Part shown: in pieces, positions 35,817 through 44,513 of the stretch
How positions within the stretch are numbered: the stretch's first letter is position 1
Layout: every line of letters begins with the position of its first letter
Assembly (NCBI GenBank): GCA_017410245.1
Contig: JAFQRE010000030.1
Coordinates: 20,523 to 84,522 of the forward strand
Source: Bacteroidaceae bacterium
GTDB lineage: Bacteria > Bacteroidota > Bacteroidia > Bacteroidales > Barnesiellaceae_A
Reading direction: 5' to 3'
Length of the DNA stretch: 64,000 bases
The notes under the pieces: model-generated
The model's database searches: none
What the model was told of the DNA's origin: nothing
Seen by the model: only the letters and a program-made list of their open reading frames with translations
Made by a program: the position numbers and the translations under genes

Positions 35817-36866
35817 TTACAGAATGAGCATGGCATCGCCATATGCGCCGAAGTGATAACCTTCTTTGATGGCAGTGTTGTACGCCTCGAATACGAGTTC
35901 GTAACCACCAAAAGCAGCTACCATCATGAGCATGGTAGAGTAGGGCATGTGGAAGTTTGATACCAAACTGTTAGCGACAGTGAAGTCGTAAGGGGGGAAG
36001 ATAAATTTGTTGGTCCAGCCATTGTACGACTTGATGTGACCGTTGGTGCTGACGGCAGTCTCGAGAGCTCTGAGTACCGATGTGCCTATTGCACACACTT
36101 TGTATCCCTCATCTTTGGTAGTGTTGAGTTGGGTTACCAACTCGGGGCTAACGATGAGTTGTTCCGAGTCCATCTTATGCTTGGTGAGGTCTTCAACATC
36201 TATCTCGCGGAAGTTGCCTAATCCCGAGTGAAGAGTGACAAATCCACTCTCAATACCTTTTATCTCCATGCGTTTGAAAAGCTCGCGGCTGAAGTGAAGT
36301 CCGGCAGCAGGAGTTACTACAGCACCCTCGTTGCGGGCGAAGATGCATTGATAACGTTCGGCGTCATCGGGTTCTACATCACGCTTGATATACATGGGAA
36401 GGGGCGTTTCACCAAGTTGGTATAAAGCTTGTTTAAATTCATCGTGCGGGCCATCATAGAGGAAGCGCAATGTGCGACCACGCGAGGTCGTATTGTCAAT
36501 CACTTCGGCTACCATTGAGTCATCTTCGCCAAAGTATAGCTTATTGCCGATACGAATTTTTCGTGCCGGCTCTACCAGTACGTCCCATAAGCGGTTCTCT
36601 TCGTTGAGTTCGCGTAGTAGAAAAACTTCGATTTTGGCACCGGTCTTTTCCTTGTTGCCAAAGAGTCGTGCGGGAAACACACGAGTGTCGTTGAAGACAA
36701 AGAGGTCTTTGTCATCGTAGTAGTTGATGATTTCCTTGAAAATGTGATGCTCTATCTCTCCGGTTTTACGGTTGATAACCATCAAGCGCGATTCATCACG
36801 ATTCTTTGCAGGGTGGAGGGCAATAAGCTCCTCGGGAAGTTTAAACTTAAATTGCGAAAGTTTCAT
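35817..36866 (-). CDS. queA: S-adenosylmethionine:tRNA ribosyltransferase-isomerase
   Basis: QueA (349 aa) transfers the ribosyl part of S-adenosylmethionine to 7-aminomethyl-7-deazaguanine in tRNA to form epoxyqueuosine. Family landmarks: [13 protein letters not shown] at the N-terminus, [24 protein letters not shown], the [11 protein letters not shown] region, [10 protein letters not shown] and the late [17 protein letters not shown]. Length is normal. It is the last gene of a minus-strand run from 40493, 22 bases after truB. Confidence 0.96.
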   Translation of the reverse strand: MKLSQFKFKLPEELIALHPAKNRDESRLMVINRKTGEIEHHIFKEIINYYDDKDLFVFNDTRVFPARLFGNKEKTGAKIEVFLLRELNEENRLWDVLVEPARKIRIGNKLYFGEDDSMVAEVIDNTTSRGRTLRFLYDGPHDEFKQALYQLGETPLPMYIKRDVEPDDAERYQCIFARNEGAVVTPAAGLHFSRELFKRMEIKGIESGFVTLHSGLGNFREIDVEDLTKHKMDSEQLIVSPELVTQLNTTKDEGYKVCAIGTSVLRALETAVSTNGHIKSYNGWTNKFIFPPYDFTVANSLVSNFHMPYSTMLMMVAAFGGYELVFEAYNTAIKEGYHFGAYGDAMLIL

Positions 36867-36888
36867 TTGTGCTTTTTATCTTATGTTA

Positions 36889-37608
36889 TTACTTTTCTTC
36901 TACAATGGCATCTTCGTCTTCTACAACGGCTACTTGCAGTAGAGCGTCTATAGCATCAATGCCCAAGCAATCTTCGATGCGAACATTGCCTACACGAGTG
37001 CGCTCGAGTGCGATGAGGTGCGCTCCGCTATCAAGAGCCTCACCAATGTCGCGAGCCAAGGCGCGTATATATGTACCTTTGCTGCATACTACCCGTATCT
37101 TGGCAACTGGAGCTGTGAAGTCGAGTAGCTCTATCTCGTCGATAACAAGTTCTTTGGCCTTGAGTTCTACCTCTTTGCCTTTACGAGCCATCTTATAGGC
37201 GCGAGTTCCGTTCACTTTGCATGCCGAGTAGGCAGGCGGAACTTGTTGTATTGTGCCGGTAAAGCGAGGCAGTGTAGCCTCTATAAGTTCGCGAGTAATG
37301 TGCTCATAGGGGTATGTGGCATCAATCTCGGTCTCTAAGTCGTATGAAGGTGTGGTGGCACCAAGTTGCAAGGTTGCTATATACTCCTTGGTTTGAGCCT
37401 GTAGCGTATCTATCATCTTGGTAGCTTTACCGGTGCACACAATCATTACTCCCGTTGCTAAGGGGTCGAGAGTTCCGGCATGTCCGACTTTGATTTTTTT
37501 GCGTTGGAGGCGACGTAGAATGCCTATTCTAACTCGCTTTACGGCATCGAATGAAGTCCAACGCAAGGGTTTGTTTATATAAAATATTTCACCTTCGGTA
37601 AAGTTCAT
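36889..37608 (-). CDS. truB: tRNA pseudouridine(55) synthase
   Basis: TruB (239 aa) makes pseudouridine 55 in the T arm of tRNAs. It has YINKPLRWTSFD at the N-terminus, the catalytic Asp in GHAGTLDPLATGVM, and the substrate strand VPPAYSACKVNGTRAYKMAR. I chose the ATG at 37608; a GTG at 37629 would extend it into uppP. The C-terminal tail is acidic (VEDEDAIVEEK). It starts 13 bases after the uppP stop. Confidence 0.95.
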   Translation of the reverse strand: MNFTEGEIFYINKPLRWTSFDAVKRVRIGILRRLQRKKIKVGHAGTLDPLATGVMIVCTGKATKMIDTLQAQTKEYIATLQLGATTPSYDLETEIDATYPYEHITRELIEATLPRFTGTIQQVPPAYSACKVNGTRAYKMARKGKEVELKAKELVIDEIELLDFTAPVAKIRVVCSKGTYIRALARDIGEALDSGAHLIALERTRVGNVRIEDCLGIDAIDALLQVAVVEDEDAIVEEK

Positions 37609-37621
37609 AAATCGTGGTTCT

Positions 37622-38422
37622 TTACGCACAATGTGCGTAGGTTAGGCAGAAAATGGCAGCTATAATGCAGTAAATGGCAAAGTATATCAGCTTGCCTTTC
37701 TTTACAATATCAATCATCAATTTGCAGGCTAAGCAACCCGATATGAATGCTGCCATAAATCCTACAACAAGCGATGTAGCGGGTATGTTGCCCATCATGT
37801 TTTCACCTCCTATCATCTTGACGATGTCGAGAAGAGCTTCTCCCAATATGGGTGGTATGACCATCAAGAAAGAGAATTGAGCCAAGTTCTCTTTTTTGTT
37901 GCCCAGTAGCAATCCTGTTGCAATGGTGCTACCCGAGCGTGACAATCCGGGCATTACGGCACAAGCCTGTGCCAGTCCTATGATAAAGGCATCGCGTAGC
38001 GATATTTTCTCTTTTTGTCGAGGCTTGGCATAATAGGCAAAGGCTAACAATGCCGCTGTGAGAAGCAACATGCAACCTACAATGGTAAGTCCCGAGCCAA
38101 ATATGGCTTCTACTTGGTCTTTGAAAAAGACTCCCACTATGCCCACCGGTATCATAGAGATGAGAATATTGAATGTGTAGCGTGTTTCATCGTTCATCTG
38201 AAACTTAAACAGCCCTTTGAATATCCAACTTATCTCTTTCCATAAAATTACCAATGTACTGAATACCGTAGCTATGTGTACGGTTATGGTAAATGCCAAG
38301 TTTTCTTCTCCTTCGATGCCAAACAAGGCTGCACCTATTGCCAAGTGTCCACTGCTACTTACCGGCAAATACTCGGTGAGTCCTTGTAACAATCCTAATA
38401 TGAGGGCTTCTATCCAACTCAT
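37622..38422 (-). CDS. uppP: Undecaprenyl-diphosphatase
   Basis: An inner-membrane phosphatase (266 aa, about eight helices) that recycles undecaprenyl diphosphate to the monophosphate carrier used for peptidoglycan and surface glycans. The two active-site motifs are present: [10 protein letters not shown] (residues 17-26) and PGLSRSGST. High levels give bacitracin tolerance in many bacteria. It is followed by truB, and its last codons lie in a perfect 7-base-pair inverted repeat (37623-37639). Confidence 0.96.
   Translation of the reverse strand: MSWIEALILGLLQGLTEYLPVSSSGHLAIGAALFGIEGEENLAFTITVHIATVFSTLVILWKEISWIFKGLFKFQMNDETRYTFNILISMIPVGIVGVFFKDQVEAIFGSGLTIVGCMLLLTAALLAFAYYAKPRQKEKISLRDAFIIGLAQACAVMPGLSRSGSTIATGLLLGNKKENLAQFSFLMVIPPILGEALLDIVKMIGGENMMGNIPATSLVVGFMAAFISGCLACKLMIDIVKKGKLIYFAIYCIIAAIFCLTYAHCA
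37623..37639 (-). repeat. Inverted repeat at the uppP-truB junction
   Basis: TACGCAC (37623-37629) and GTGCGTA (37633-37639) are exact complements with a three-base loop. It covers the last codons and stop of uppP. Confidence 0.6.
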
Positions 38423-38437
38423 GTGTGATGTTGCGTT

Positions 38438-38707
38438 TTATTGTTTGGGCTTGTACAAGATAGCCGCTATCATACATACAAATCCTATGAATGTAATGGT
38501 GGGGGCAACGACAATGCGGCGAGTGCTGAAGATGTCGGGGTTATAGACCTCTTCGGTAGAGCCACCTCCCATCATCAATACAAAGCCTACTACAATGAGG
38601 ATAAATGAGACTGCGATGAGCAGATAATTTTTCTTGCCCAAAGCCATCTCTTTTTTATCAACCTTTTCTTCGGGTAATTCTGTCTTGTTGAGTTTTGCTG
38701 AGTCCAT
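38438..38707 (-). CDS. DUF3098 domain membrane protein
   Basis: A small (89 aa) membrane protein with a charged N-terminus (about 1-25), a first membrane helix (YLLIAVSFILIVVGFVLMMGG), a short loop that carries the FSTRRIVVAP motif, and a second helix. DUF3098 occurs almost only in Bacteroidota, nearly always between ftsX and uppP as here, which suggests a role in division or envelope synthesis. Its biochemical function is unknown. Confidence 0.88.
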   Translation of the reverse strand: MDSAKLNKTELPEEKVDKKEMALGKKNYLLIAVSFILIVVGFVLMMGGGSTEEVYNPDIFSTRRIVVAPTITFIGFVCMIAAILYKPKQ

Positions 38708-38733
38708 TTTATTTGAGTTTTTATTATTTTTAT

Positions 38734-39612
38734 TTATACATAATATAGGTCGTCGCGTTTCATACCTATATATCTATTGACTGCAAAGAATGATGCAATA
38801 GCGGTGAGTGCGATACCCAATAACAATACAATACCATATACCATCATGAGCATCTGGGTGCTTATCAATGAGTAGAAGTTGTCAAACTCATTGATGATGT
38901 ACGACACGCAACCGGTGAGCATGATAATTGCCAGTATGGCTGCGATGATGCCACAAAGTATATTGGAGAGAATAAAGGGTCGGCGTATAAACCCGGGTGT
39001 CGCTCCAACAAGTTTCATGGTGTATATGATAAATCGGCGACTATATGCGGTGAGACGTATTGTATTGCTGATGAGAACATATGAGATAATCATCAGTACC
39101 AATGCCAGTGCAAAGAGTATCACCCCTATTGTGCGCATATTGTTATTGACCGATTGTATGAGGTCTTTTTGGAAGTATATGTCTTCTATATAGTTGTTTT
39201 TGCGTAATGCGCGTTCTATATTGGCAATGCTATCGGGGTGGGTATAGTCGGCTTTGAGTCTCACTTCAATAGATGCCTGCATAGGATTTACTCCAATTAT
39301 CTCTTCGGGGTTCTCACCCAGCTCAAGCATGATTTCTTTGAGAGCCTCTTCTTTCGATATATATTGCGCAGCCTTTACATACTCGGCTTGTGCAAGTGAA
39401 TGCTGTAGTTGAGCTACATTGCGTTCTTGTGCTGTGTCTTTGAGTACTATTGAAAAACCTATATTCTCGCGAACATATACCGAGAGGTTGTTGGCCAATA
39501 TGCCCAACATAGACATGATACCGAGTATAAAGAGTACCAATGCCACACTCAGAGTAGAGGTAATGCGAGCTTCAAGGAAGGTAAAGCGTTTTTTATTCTT
39601 GGGTGTACTCAT
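38734..39612 (-). CDS. ftsX: Cell division permease-like protein FtsX
   Basis: A 292-residue inner-membrane protein. An N-terminal helix (about 18-42), an extracytoplasmic domain (about 45-165, KAAQYISKEEALKEIMLELGE) and three further helices (about 168-190, 215-245, 255-280) give the FtsX topology. With FtsE it activates wall hydrolases at the division site; ftsE is not in the window. Its start codon overlaps the stop of the upstream methyltransferase gene (ATGA at 39609-39612). Confidence 0.92.
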   Translation of the reverse strand: MSTPKNKKRFTFLEARITSTLSVALVLFILGIMSMLGILANNLSVYVRENIGFSIVLKDTAQERNVAQLQHSLAQAEYVKAAQYISKEEALKEIMLELGENPEEIIGVNPMQASIEVRLKADYTHPDSIANIERALRKNNYIEDIYFQKDLIQSVNNNMRTIGVILFALALVLMIISYVLISNTIRLTAYSRRFIIYTMKLVGATPGFIRRPFILSNILCGIIAAILAIIMLTGCVSYIINEFDNFYSLISTQMLMMVYGIVLLLGIALTAIASFFAVNRYIGMKRDDLYYV

Positions 39613-40493
39613 TGCTGCTTGTGTTTGAGTGTATATATAATGTAGGTCTGATTTTCGCTCGCTCTGGCTTGTCTCAGGCTCTTAAACAATGTTTTTATAA
39701 TGTTTCTCTTACCCTCCTTGTGTTGTTGGCTACTGAGAGCTGTGATGAAGGCGCGACGAGCTGATTGTTGGCAATTTATTATCTCCAGGTTGTGCTTATC
39801 GACCAACATCTCGAATGCCTCGGGGCTGAAGTGCCATCGCTTGCGAGGTGCATTCCAACCACTCCATGCGGCACCATAGTGGGTGGCATCGGCGCAAGTG
39901 GCATTATGGAATGCTACTATGAGAGTGCCATCTGCAACTATAAGTTGCGACAGTTTGTCTATTGTGCGGTTTAGGTCGATGGCTTCGCCCAATGTGTCCC
40001 ATGCTACCACAACATTATACGACCGAGGGTGTATGTCGAAAAGTCGGCCGGCATCTTCAATTTGCAGTAAGAAACGCTTGTTGGCATATTCGCGTGCTGT
40101 AGCATCGTGTTCAACAGCATGAGCTATCCAACCGCTATTGCGAATGGTGTTGGCAAAGAAGCCTTGCTTGCAACCCATCTCAAAGAGTACGCCACTTGCA
40201 CGGTCGGCCTCTTGTTGTACAATTCTTACTTGTTCTTTATTCCAGTCGTTGTGTAGATGTGCAATCCATTTGTCGTATGACTCCTTGGCCGGTTGGTAAC
40301 ACATCGCATCGCTATTGGCATAGAAATTGCTCATGTGTTGAAGTTGTGGGGCTTGCTGCGTGATGTGCAATTTGCAATCACTACAACTTAGTATCTCGAA
40401 GGTTTGTCCCGAGATATGGTCGGTGTAGGATAGTCGATGTATCAAATGCTTGCCTCCACATATTGGGCAGTTGTCTATGCGGGTTGTTGTCAT
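39609..40493 (-). CDS. Class I SAM-dependent methyltransferase with N-terminal zinc-ribbon
   Basis: A 294-residue protein with an N-terminal two-CxxC zinc ribbon (CPICGG at 9-14 and CSDCK about 28 residues later) and a Methyltransf_23-type domain (motif I FEMGCKQGFFANT; VAWDTLGEAIDL; VADGTLIVAFHNAT). Related proteins methylate cell-surface sugars or lipids, or act in secondary metabolism; the substrate here is unknown. It overlaps ftsX by four bases and is the first gene of the ftsX-DUF3098-uppP-truB-queA run. The 270 bases before it hold a palindrome (CCAAATTTGG, 40581-40590) and a weak minus-strand -7 match (TTATTTTG, 40600-40593). Confidence 0.85.
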   Translation of the reverse strand: MTTTRIDNCPICGGKHLIHRLSYTDHISGQTFEILSCSDCKLHITQQAPQLQHMSNFYANSDAMCYQPAKESYDKWIAHLHNDWNKEQVRIVQQEADRASGVLFEMGCKQGFFANTIRNSGWIAHAVEHDATAREYANKRFLLQIEDAGRLFDIHPRSYNVVVAWDTLGEAIDLNRTIDKLSQLIVADGTLIVAFHNATCADATHYGAAWSGWNAPRKRWHFSPEAFEMLVDKHNLEIINCQQSARRAFITALSSQQHKEGKRNIIKTLFKSLRQARASENQTYIIYTLKHKQQ

Positions 40494-40705
40494 AACTCTT
40501 TTTTGTGTGCTGTATAGTAGCTAAACAATGCCCGATTATCAATGTTTGGCCGGACACGGTTTGGTAAGTGCACTTTTACTCCAAATTTGGTGCAAAATAA
40601 CAATATTTTCGCTAAAAATACCTCTTTTGTTTACCTTATTTAACATATAACTCTTATATAGTAGTTTATATAGGTATAATAATGTGTCTGTTGACCCCCA
40701 AAAAT

Positions 40706-40735
40706 AGCCGGCTGTATATATTTTTACAGCCGGCT
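40706..40735 (-). terminator. Terminator of the GlmU-like gene
   Basis: AGCCGGCTGTA (40706-40716) and TACAGCCGGCT (40725-40735) pair over 11 bases; TATTTTTGG follows on the minus strand. Confidence 0.72.
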
Positions 40736-40763
40736 TGTGTCTATGCGGTAGGTGTATTATTGC

Positions 40764-41930
40764 CTATTGATCTCGGTGTTCAAAGAGGTAGGTGTACAAA
40801 CGTCTATCGGCATCGGTGAGTACTTTATGTCGGCGAGCCATGACACGCTCGGCTGTATCGAAGAAACGCGAAAGTGCTACTTCGGTCATTCCGTGCGCAC
40901 CACCTTCTTGAAATGATGCAATGTAGGTGCGAGGGAAGCCCGGGCCATATATATTGCAACCTATGCCAATGACGGTTGCTGTGTTGAACATGGTGTTGAT
41001 GCCTGCCTTGCTGTGATCGCCGATGATAGGTCCGCAGAATTGCAACCCTGTCTTGATGAAGCGGCGGGTAGGATAGTTCCAAAGTCTTACTTCGGCGTAG
41101 GTGTTTTTGAGGTTTGAAGCAACGGTGTCGGCTCCGAGATTGCACCATTCGCCAACAACAGCATTGCCCAAGAAACCATCATGGGCTTTGTTGGAGTAAC
41201 CTATAAATACAACGTTATTCAGCTCTCCACCACATTTGCAATAAGGGCCTAATGTCGTTGGGCCATATACTTTAGTACCCATATTCAGTACGGCATGTTC
41301 GCACATAGCCAGAGGGCCTCTTACTGCACAGGTCTCCATAACCTCAGCGTCTTTCCCTATATATATAGGGCCGTTCTTGGTATTGAGCGTTGCGCACTCT
41401 ACAACAGCACCCTCTTCGATAAACAGCATTGAAGCATCGCCAATGAGAGTGCATGTGCTGCTTAATGGAGCCGAAGTGCGTCCTTGAGTTATTCGCTTGA
41501 AATCAGAAAGAAGTTCCTTGCCGTTTTTGCCGAATATGTCGTACGGAAAGCGTATTGCATCAATGGGTTCGCAAGGGTGACTCTTCTGGGAGGGCTGTGT
41601 CTCGCCCGGGGTAAAAGAGGGGCCTCTGTATGCCCATATTTCATTATCGTCGATGATAGCCTCGCCGGGTGCTAAATGTGTAATTTGCAACGCGATAGCC
41701 GGAGTGGCCAATAGATGACCGGCTATAAATATATTGTCGTTGGATAGTATGCAAGGGAACTTCTCGCTCAAATATTCCTCCGTCATATATGAATATTGTC
41801 CTGGGAGCAAGGCTTCCCATTTGGCTCTTATTGTATCTATGCCTATGCGTAAGTCGGCTACCGGTCGGGTAAATGTAAGGGGTAGCAGATTGTTGTGCTC
41901 TTGTAAGGTGTCGAATAGAATGTAGTTCAT
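40764..41930 (-). CDS. GlmU-like sugar nucleotidyltransferase (NTP_transf_4 type)
   Basis: A 388-residue protein whose N-terminal domain begins with NYILFDTLQEHNNLLPLTFTRP and IGIDTIRAKWE, the pattern of the Bacteroidota NTP_transf_4 family, and lacks the standard GxGTRM nucleotide loop of GlmU. The second half is a left-handed beta-helix (hexapeptide repeats, about 190-340: YIGKDAEVME, GTKVYGPTTLGPYCKCGG, GDHSKAGINTMFNT). These proteins are annotated as putative sugar-1-phosphate nucleotidyl- and/or acetyltransferases; the substrate is unknown. The ATG at 41930 was chosen. Expression likely comes from the duplicated promoter unit at 42021-42168. Confidence 0.85.
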   Translation of the reverse strand: MNYILFDTLQEHNNLLPLTFTRPVADLRIGIDTIRAKWEALLPGQYSYMTEEYLSEKFPCILSNDNIFIAGHLLATPAIALQITHLAPGEAIIDDNEIWAYRGPSFTPGETQPSQKSHPCEPIDAIRFPYDIFGKNGKELLSDFKRITQGRTSAPLSSTCTLIGDASMLFIEEGAVVECATLNTKNGPIYIGKDAEVMETCAVRGPLAMCEHAVLNMGTKVYGPTTLGPYCKCGGELNNVVFIGYSNKAHDGFLGNAVVGEWCNLGADTVASNLKNTYAEVRLWNYPTRRFIKTGLQFCGPIIGDHSKAGINTMFNTATVIGIGCNIYGPGFPRTYIASFQEGGAHGMTEVALSRFFDTAERVMARRHKVLTDADRRLYTYLFEHRDQ

Positions 41931-42020
41931 GCGATATAAGTTATGTAGGTTTTGTTTTATGCTATTTCCATAAACCATTTGTTGCCGGGGCTTGTTTATA
42001 GATAGCCTATAAGCATTGTG

Positions 42021-42168
42021 CAAATATAGCGAAAGGTGAGTGAAGAAAGTCCAAGTTTACTTGGAAATTCTTCCGAACCGCCCTCTATATTCTACAAATA
42101 TAGCGAAAGGTGAGTGAAGAAAGGCCAAGTTTACTTGGAAATTTTTCTTAATGCTCTCCTATATTCTT
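42021..42168. repeat. Tandem 74-bp direct repeat with minus-strand -7 boxes
   Basis: Two copies (about 42021-42094 and 42095-42168) share CAAATATAGCGAAAGGTGAG and the stretch after it, including the small palindrome CCAAGTTTACTTGG, with few changes over the first 48 bases and more divergence toward the end. Each copy begins with CAAATATA, which on the minus strand reads TATATTTG, a -7 box directed at the GlmU-like gene. Possible TTG partners lie 23 bases further (42054-42052 and the equivalent in copy two). Confidence 0.8.
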
Positions 42169-42179
42169 TGAATGTCGTA

Positions 42180-42206
42180 ATAAATTGCTCCTCGCAATCA
42201 ATTTAT
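42180..42206 (+). promoter_or_regulatory. Hairpin reaching into the start codon of the asparagine-synthase-like gene
   Basis: ATAAATTG (42180-42187) pairs with CAATTTAT (42199-42206) across an 11-base loop that contains CTCCTC. The start ATG (42205-42207) supplies the last two bases of the stem. Confidence 0.45.
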
Positions 42207-43848
42207 GAGTGGGTTAGCCGGAATTGTTGATAGTAGCATAGACTTGGAGTATCGTTTGGCAGTGATGTTGCGTAGTCTGGAGCATCAAGGTGGCAATGAG
42301 CGTGGTTTTTGGGTATCTTCTTTTGTAGAGACGCGTTTGGGGTTGGCTCATTGTGGAAAGAGTGTAGGCGAGTTGGAAGAAGACGTCAGGCAACCCTATG
42401 TCGATGAGGAGACTCAGCTTGTAGTGACTGTTGTGGGCGATATATACAATTATCGTGAGCTGCGTCGCCGATTGCAAGTACACTATACATTTGTTACCGA
42501 TAGCTCGGTGGAAGTAGTTTCAAAGGCCTATCACCGATGGGGTGAAGAGTGTTTGGTTCAGTTGAATGGAGTCTTTGCATTGGTAATTTATGACCGAGAA
42601 AAAGATGTATTGCTGTTGGCGCGTGACAGGTTTGGAGTAAAGCCGTTGTATTATTCGACACACCAAGGTAAACTATATTTTGCATCGGAGGTGCGCTCTC
42701 TTTTTGCAGCCGGAGTGCCTCGGCGTATGTCGGTAGAGCAGTGGGCGGGTTATATGTTGTATTCGTCTTATGGTGCTCCCTATGCGACCTTTTGGGAAGG
42801 TGTGTATCAATTGCCGGCGGGCTGTTTGATGCGATACAATGGTTATTCGCTCAGTGATAAGTGTTGGTATAATTTGCAAGACGAGATATGGGAACTGCTT
42901 GCCGGTTATAAAGCGATAGAGCTGAGCGAGATGTTTGCTGCAGAGGTTGTTCATAGTATTGCTCGCTCGATGTCCGATGTGACGATATGTGGATTGAGAG
43001 TGACTGGTCGTATAGAGTCGCAGTTGCTATATATGATAGCTGCTCAAGGGCAACAGAGTTGGAAAATAAGAACATTTACCGGAGATATAGATTATATAGG
43101 CCAGCAACCATTGGCATCGCCGATATGGGTGACGGCAGACGATGCTGTAAAAGAGCTGGAGCAGATGCAGTATTGGCTCGAAGAACCATTTGATGGCAGT
43201 GAGTCGGTTGTGCGTATGGCTATGTTTCGACAAGCTCGACACAATGGGGTAGAGGTGGCTTTTAGCGGAATGGGTCTTGATGTGCTGTGGCAAGATGTAT
43301 GGGATAGTACGGAGCAGATATATAATTACATTGTACATCACGATATATTCTCTCGCGATATTGTAGGTTGGGCTACTCGACCTGTTTATGAATGTGTTTT
43401 CGGCCGGGATACTGATAAAATGCGGTATTTAGACCTGTATTATGAACGTATTCCGCACATATTGCGTTTTTTTGACCGCTCGGCATCGGAGGCAGGATTG
43501 TGTGTGCGTATGCCTTTTTTAGATGGGCATATGGTAGCATTGTCATTTGTATTGCCGGCGATATTGCGCAATAGTAGAAGTAATATCTTTAAAGACTATG
43601 TTGAGCAAAACTATCATGCGCCGGTTGAGTCGATAAAGACTATGTCGCTGATGCCAATGTGGTGTGATGGCGGACTGAAAGAGTGGGTGTGTGATAACTT
43701 GGCGGTGCTGCGAAGTGGTAGGCTGAGAGAGTGGTTTAATCCCGAACAATTGCAGTCGTTGTGTGACGATTTTTATAACAATCGCAAGGTCGATATAGTG
43801 TTGCTGTGGAAGTGTATCTCTTTGCAACAACTCTCATCGGGCAGATAG
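42205..43848 (+). CDS. Asparagine synthase-like protein, both active sites degenerate
   Basis: The 547-residue protein has the two-domain fold of glutamine-dependent asparagine synthetase (AsnB): an N-terminal Ntn glutaminase-like domain (1-200, LARDRFGVKPLYY, LYFASEVRSLF) and a synthetase-like domain. Key residues are changed. The nucleophile Cys2 is Ser2 (MSGLAGI). The HRGPD motif is HQGGN (27-31). The NGE of the glutamine pocket is VGD (77-79). The pyrophosphate loop SGGLDS is TGRIES (267-272). The SGEGxDE motif is SGMGLDV (354-360). The frame is intact at full length, so this looks like a maintained pseudoenzyme rather than a decaying gene. It may bind an aminoacyl, nucleotide or protein partner. 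Function unknown. Confidence 0.85.
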   Translation: MSGLAGIVDSSIDLEYRLAVMLRSLEHQGGNERGFWVSSFVETRLGLAHCGKSVGELEEDVRQPYVDEETQLVVTVVGDIYNYRELRRRLQVHYTFVTDSSVEVVSKAYHRWGEECLVQLNGVFALVIYDREKDVLLLARDRFGVKPLYYSTHQGKLYFASEVRSLFAAGVPRRMSVEQWAGYMLYSSYGAPYATFWEGVYQLPAGCLMRYNGYSLSDKCWYNLQDEIWELLAGYKAIELSEMFAAEVVHSIARSMSDVTICGLRVTGRIESQLLYMIAAQGQQSWKIRTFTGDIDYIGQQPLASPIWVTADDAVKELEQMQYWLEEPFDGSESVVRMAMFRQARHNGVEVAFSGMGLDVLWQDVWDSTEQIYNYIVHHDIFSRDIVGWATRPVYECVFGRDTDKMRYLDLYYERIPHILRFFDRSASEAGLCVRMPFLDGHMVALSFVLPAILRNSRSNIFKDYVEQNYHAPVESIKTMSLMPMWCDGGLKEWVCDNLAVLRSGRLREWFNPEQLQSLCDDFYNNRKVDIVLLWKCISLQQLSSGR

Positions 43849-43934
43849 GGTGCTTTTGTGTGTACCAACTGCAATATCAGCACATTCCCCTAATCTTTAA
43901 AAATACACTCAATCGCAATTTTGTAGCTAAAATG

Positions 43935-43966
43935 TTTGGTTTTAAACGAATTAGTTCGTACCTTTG
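43935..43966 (+). promoter_or_regulatory. Main promoter of the ribosomal protein operon
   Basis: TTTG (43935-43938), 20 bases, TACCTTTG (43959-43966): full consensus. The leader to rpsL is about 135 bases and holds a hairpin at 44002-44021. Confidence 0.78.
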
Positions 43967-44001
43967 CCTCGCAATTTCGTCTGGAGTGAACCTATTTTCT
44001 T

Positions 44002-44021
44002 ACATAATCGGCTGATTATGT
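44002..44021 (+). promoter_or_regulatory. Hairpin in the rpsL leader
   Basis: ACATAATC (44002-44009) pairs with GATTATGT (44014-44021) around a GGCT loop. No T run follows, so it is a leader structure, not a terminator. Confidence 0.5.
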
Positions 44022-44108
44022 GTAGTTAAGGGTGGGTCTTGGCGGAATGTTAGAGTGAAAGCTAAAACATAAATTTATAACAAAACAAAGTATTAAAAAA
44101 GTTCTAAA

Positions 44109-44513
44109 ATGCCTACAATTCAGCAATTAGTAAGAAAAGGAAGGGTTGTTTTGGAAGAAAAGAGTAAATCGCCTGCGCTCGACTCTTGTCCCCAACGTCG
44201 TGGCGTGTGTGTGCGTGTTTACACAACAACTCCCAAGAAACCTAACTCGGCTATGCGTAAAGTAGCTCGTGTGCGCTTGACAAACGGTAAAGAGGTAAAC
44301 TCTTATATCCCCGGTGAGGGTCACAACTTGCAAGAGCACTCGATTGTACTTGTTCGTGGCGGTCGTGTAAAAGACCTCCCCGGTGTTCGTTATCACATTG
44401 TTCGTGGTACACTTGATACAGCCGGTGTAAATGGTCGTTTGCAACGTCGCTCGAAATACGGAGCTAAGAGACCTAAAGCAGGTGCTGCCGCTGCAACTAA
44501 GGGTAAAAAATAA
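44109..44513 (+). CDS. rpsL: 30S ribosomal protein S12
   Basis: S12 (134 aa) lines the decoding centre. The N-terminus, the [11 protein letters not shown] loop with Lys43 and the [13 protein letters not shown] loop with its second Lys are unchanged from the streptomycin-sensitive form; the Asp after that Lys is the usual methylthio site. It is the first gene of the str operon. Confidence 0.98.
   Translation: MPTIQQLVRKGRVVLEEKSKSPALDSCPQRRGVCVRVYTTTPKKPNSAMRKVARVRLTNGKEVNSYIPGEGHNLQEHSIVLVRGGRVKDLPGVRYHIVRGTLDTAGVNGRLQRRSKYGAKRPKAGAAAATKGKK

Noticed and set aside
42021..42168. CRISPR array
   Set aside because: Only two adjoining copies without unique spacers and no cas genes; it is a tandem duplication.
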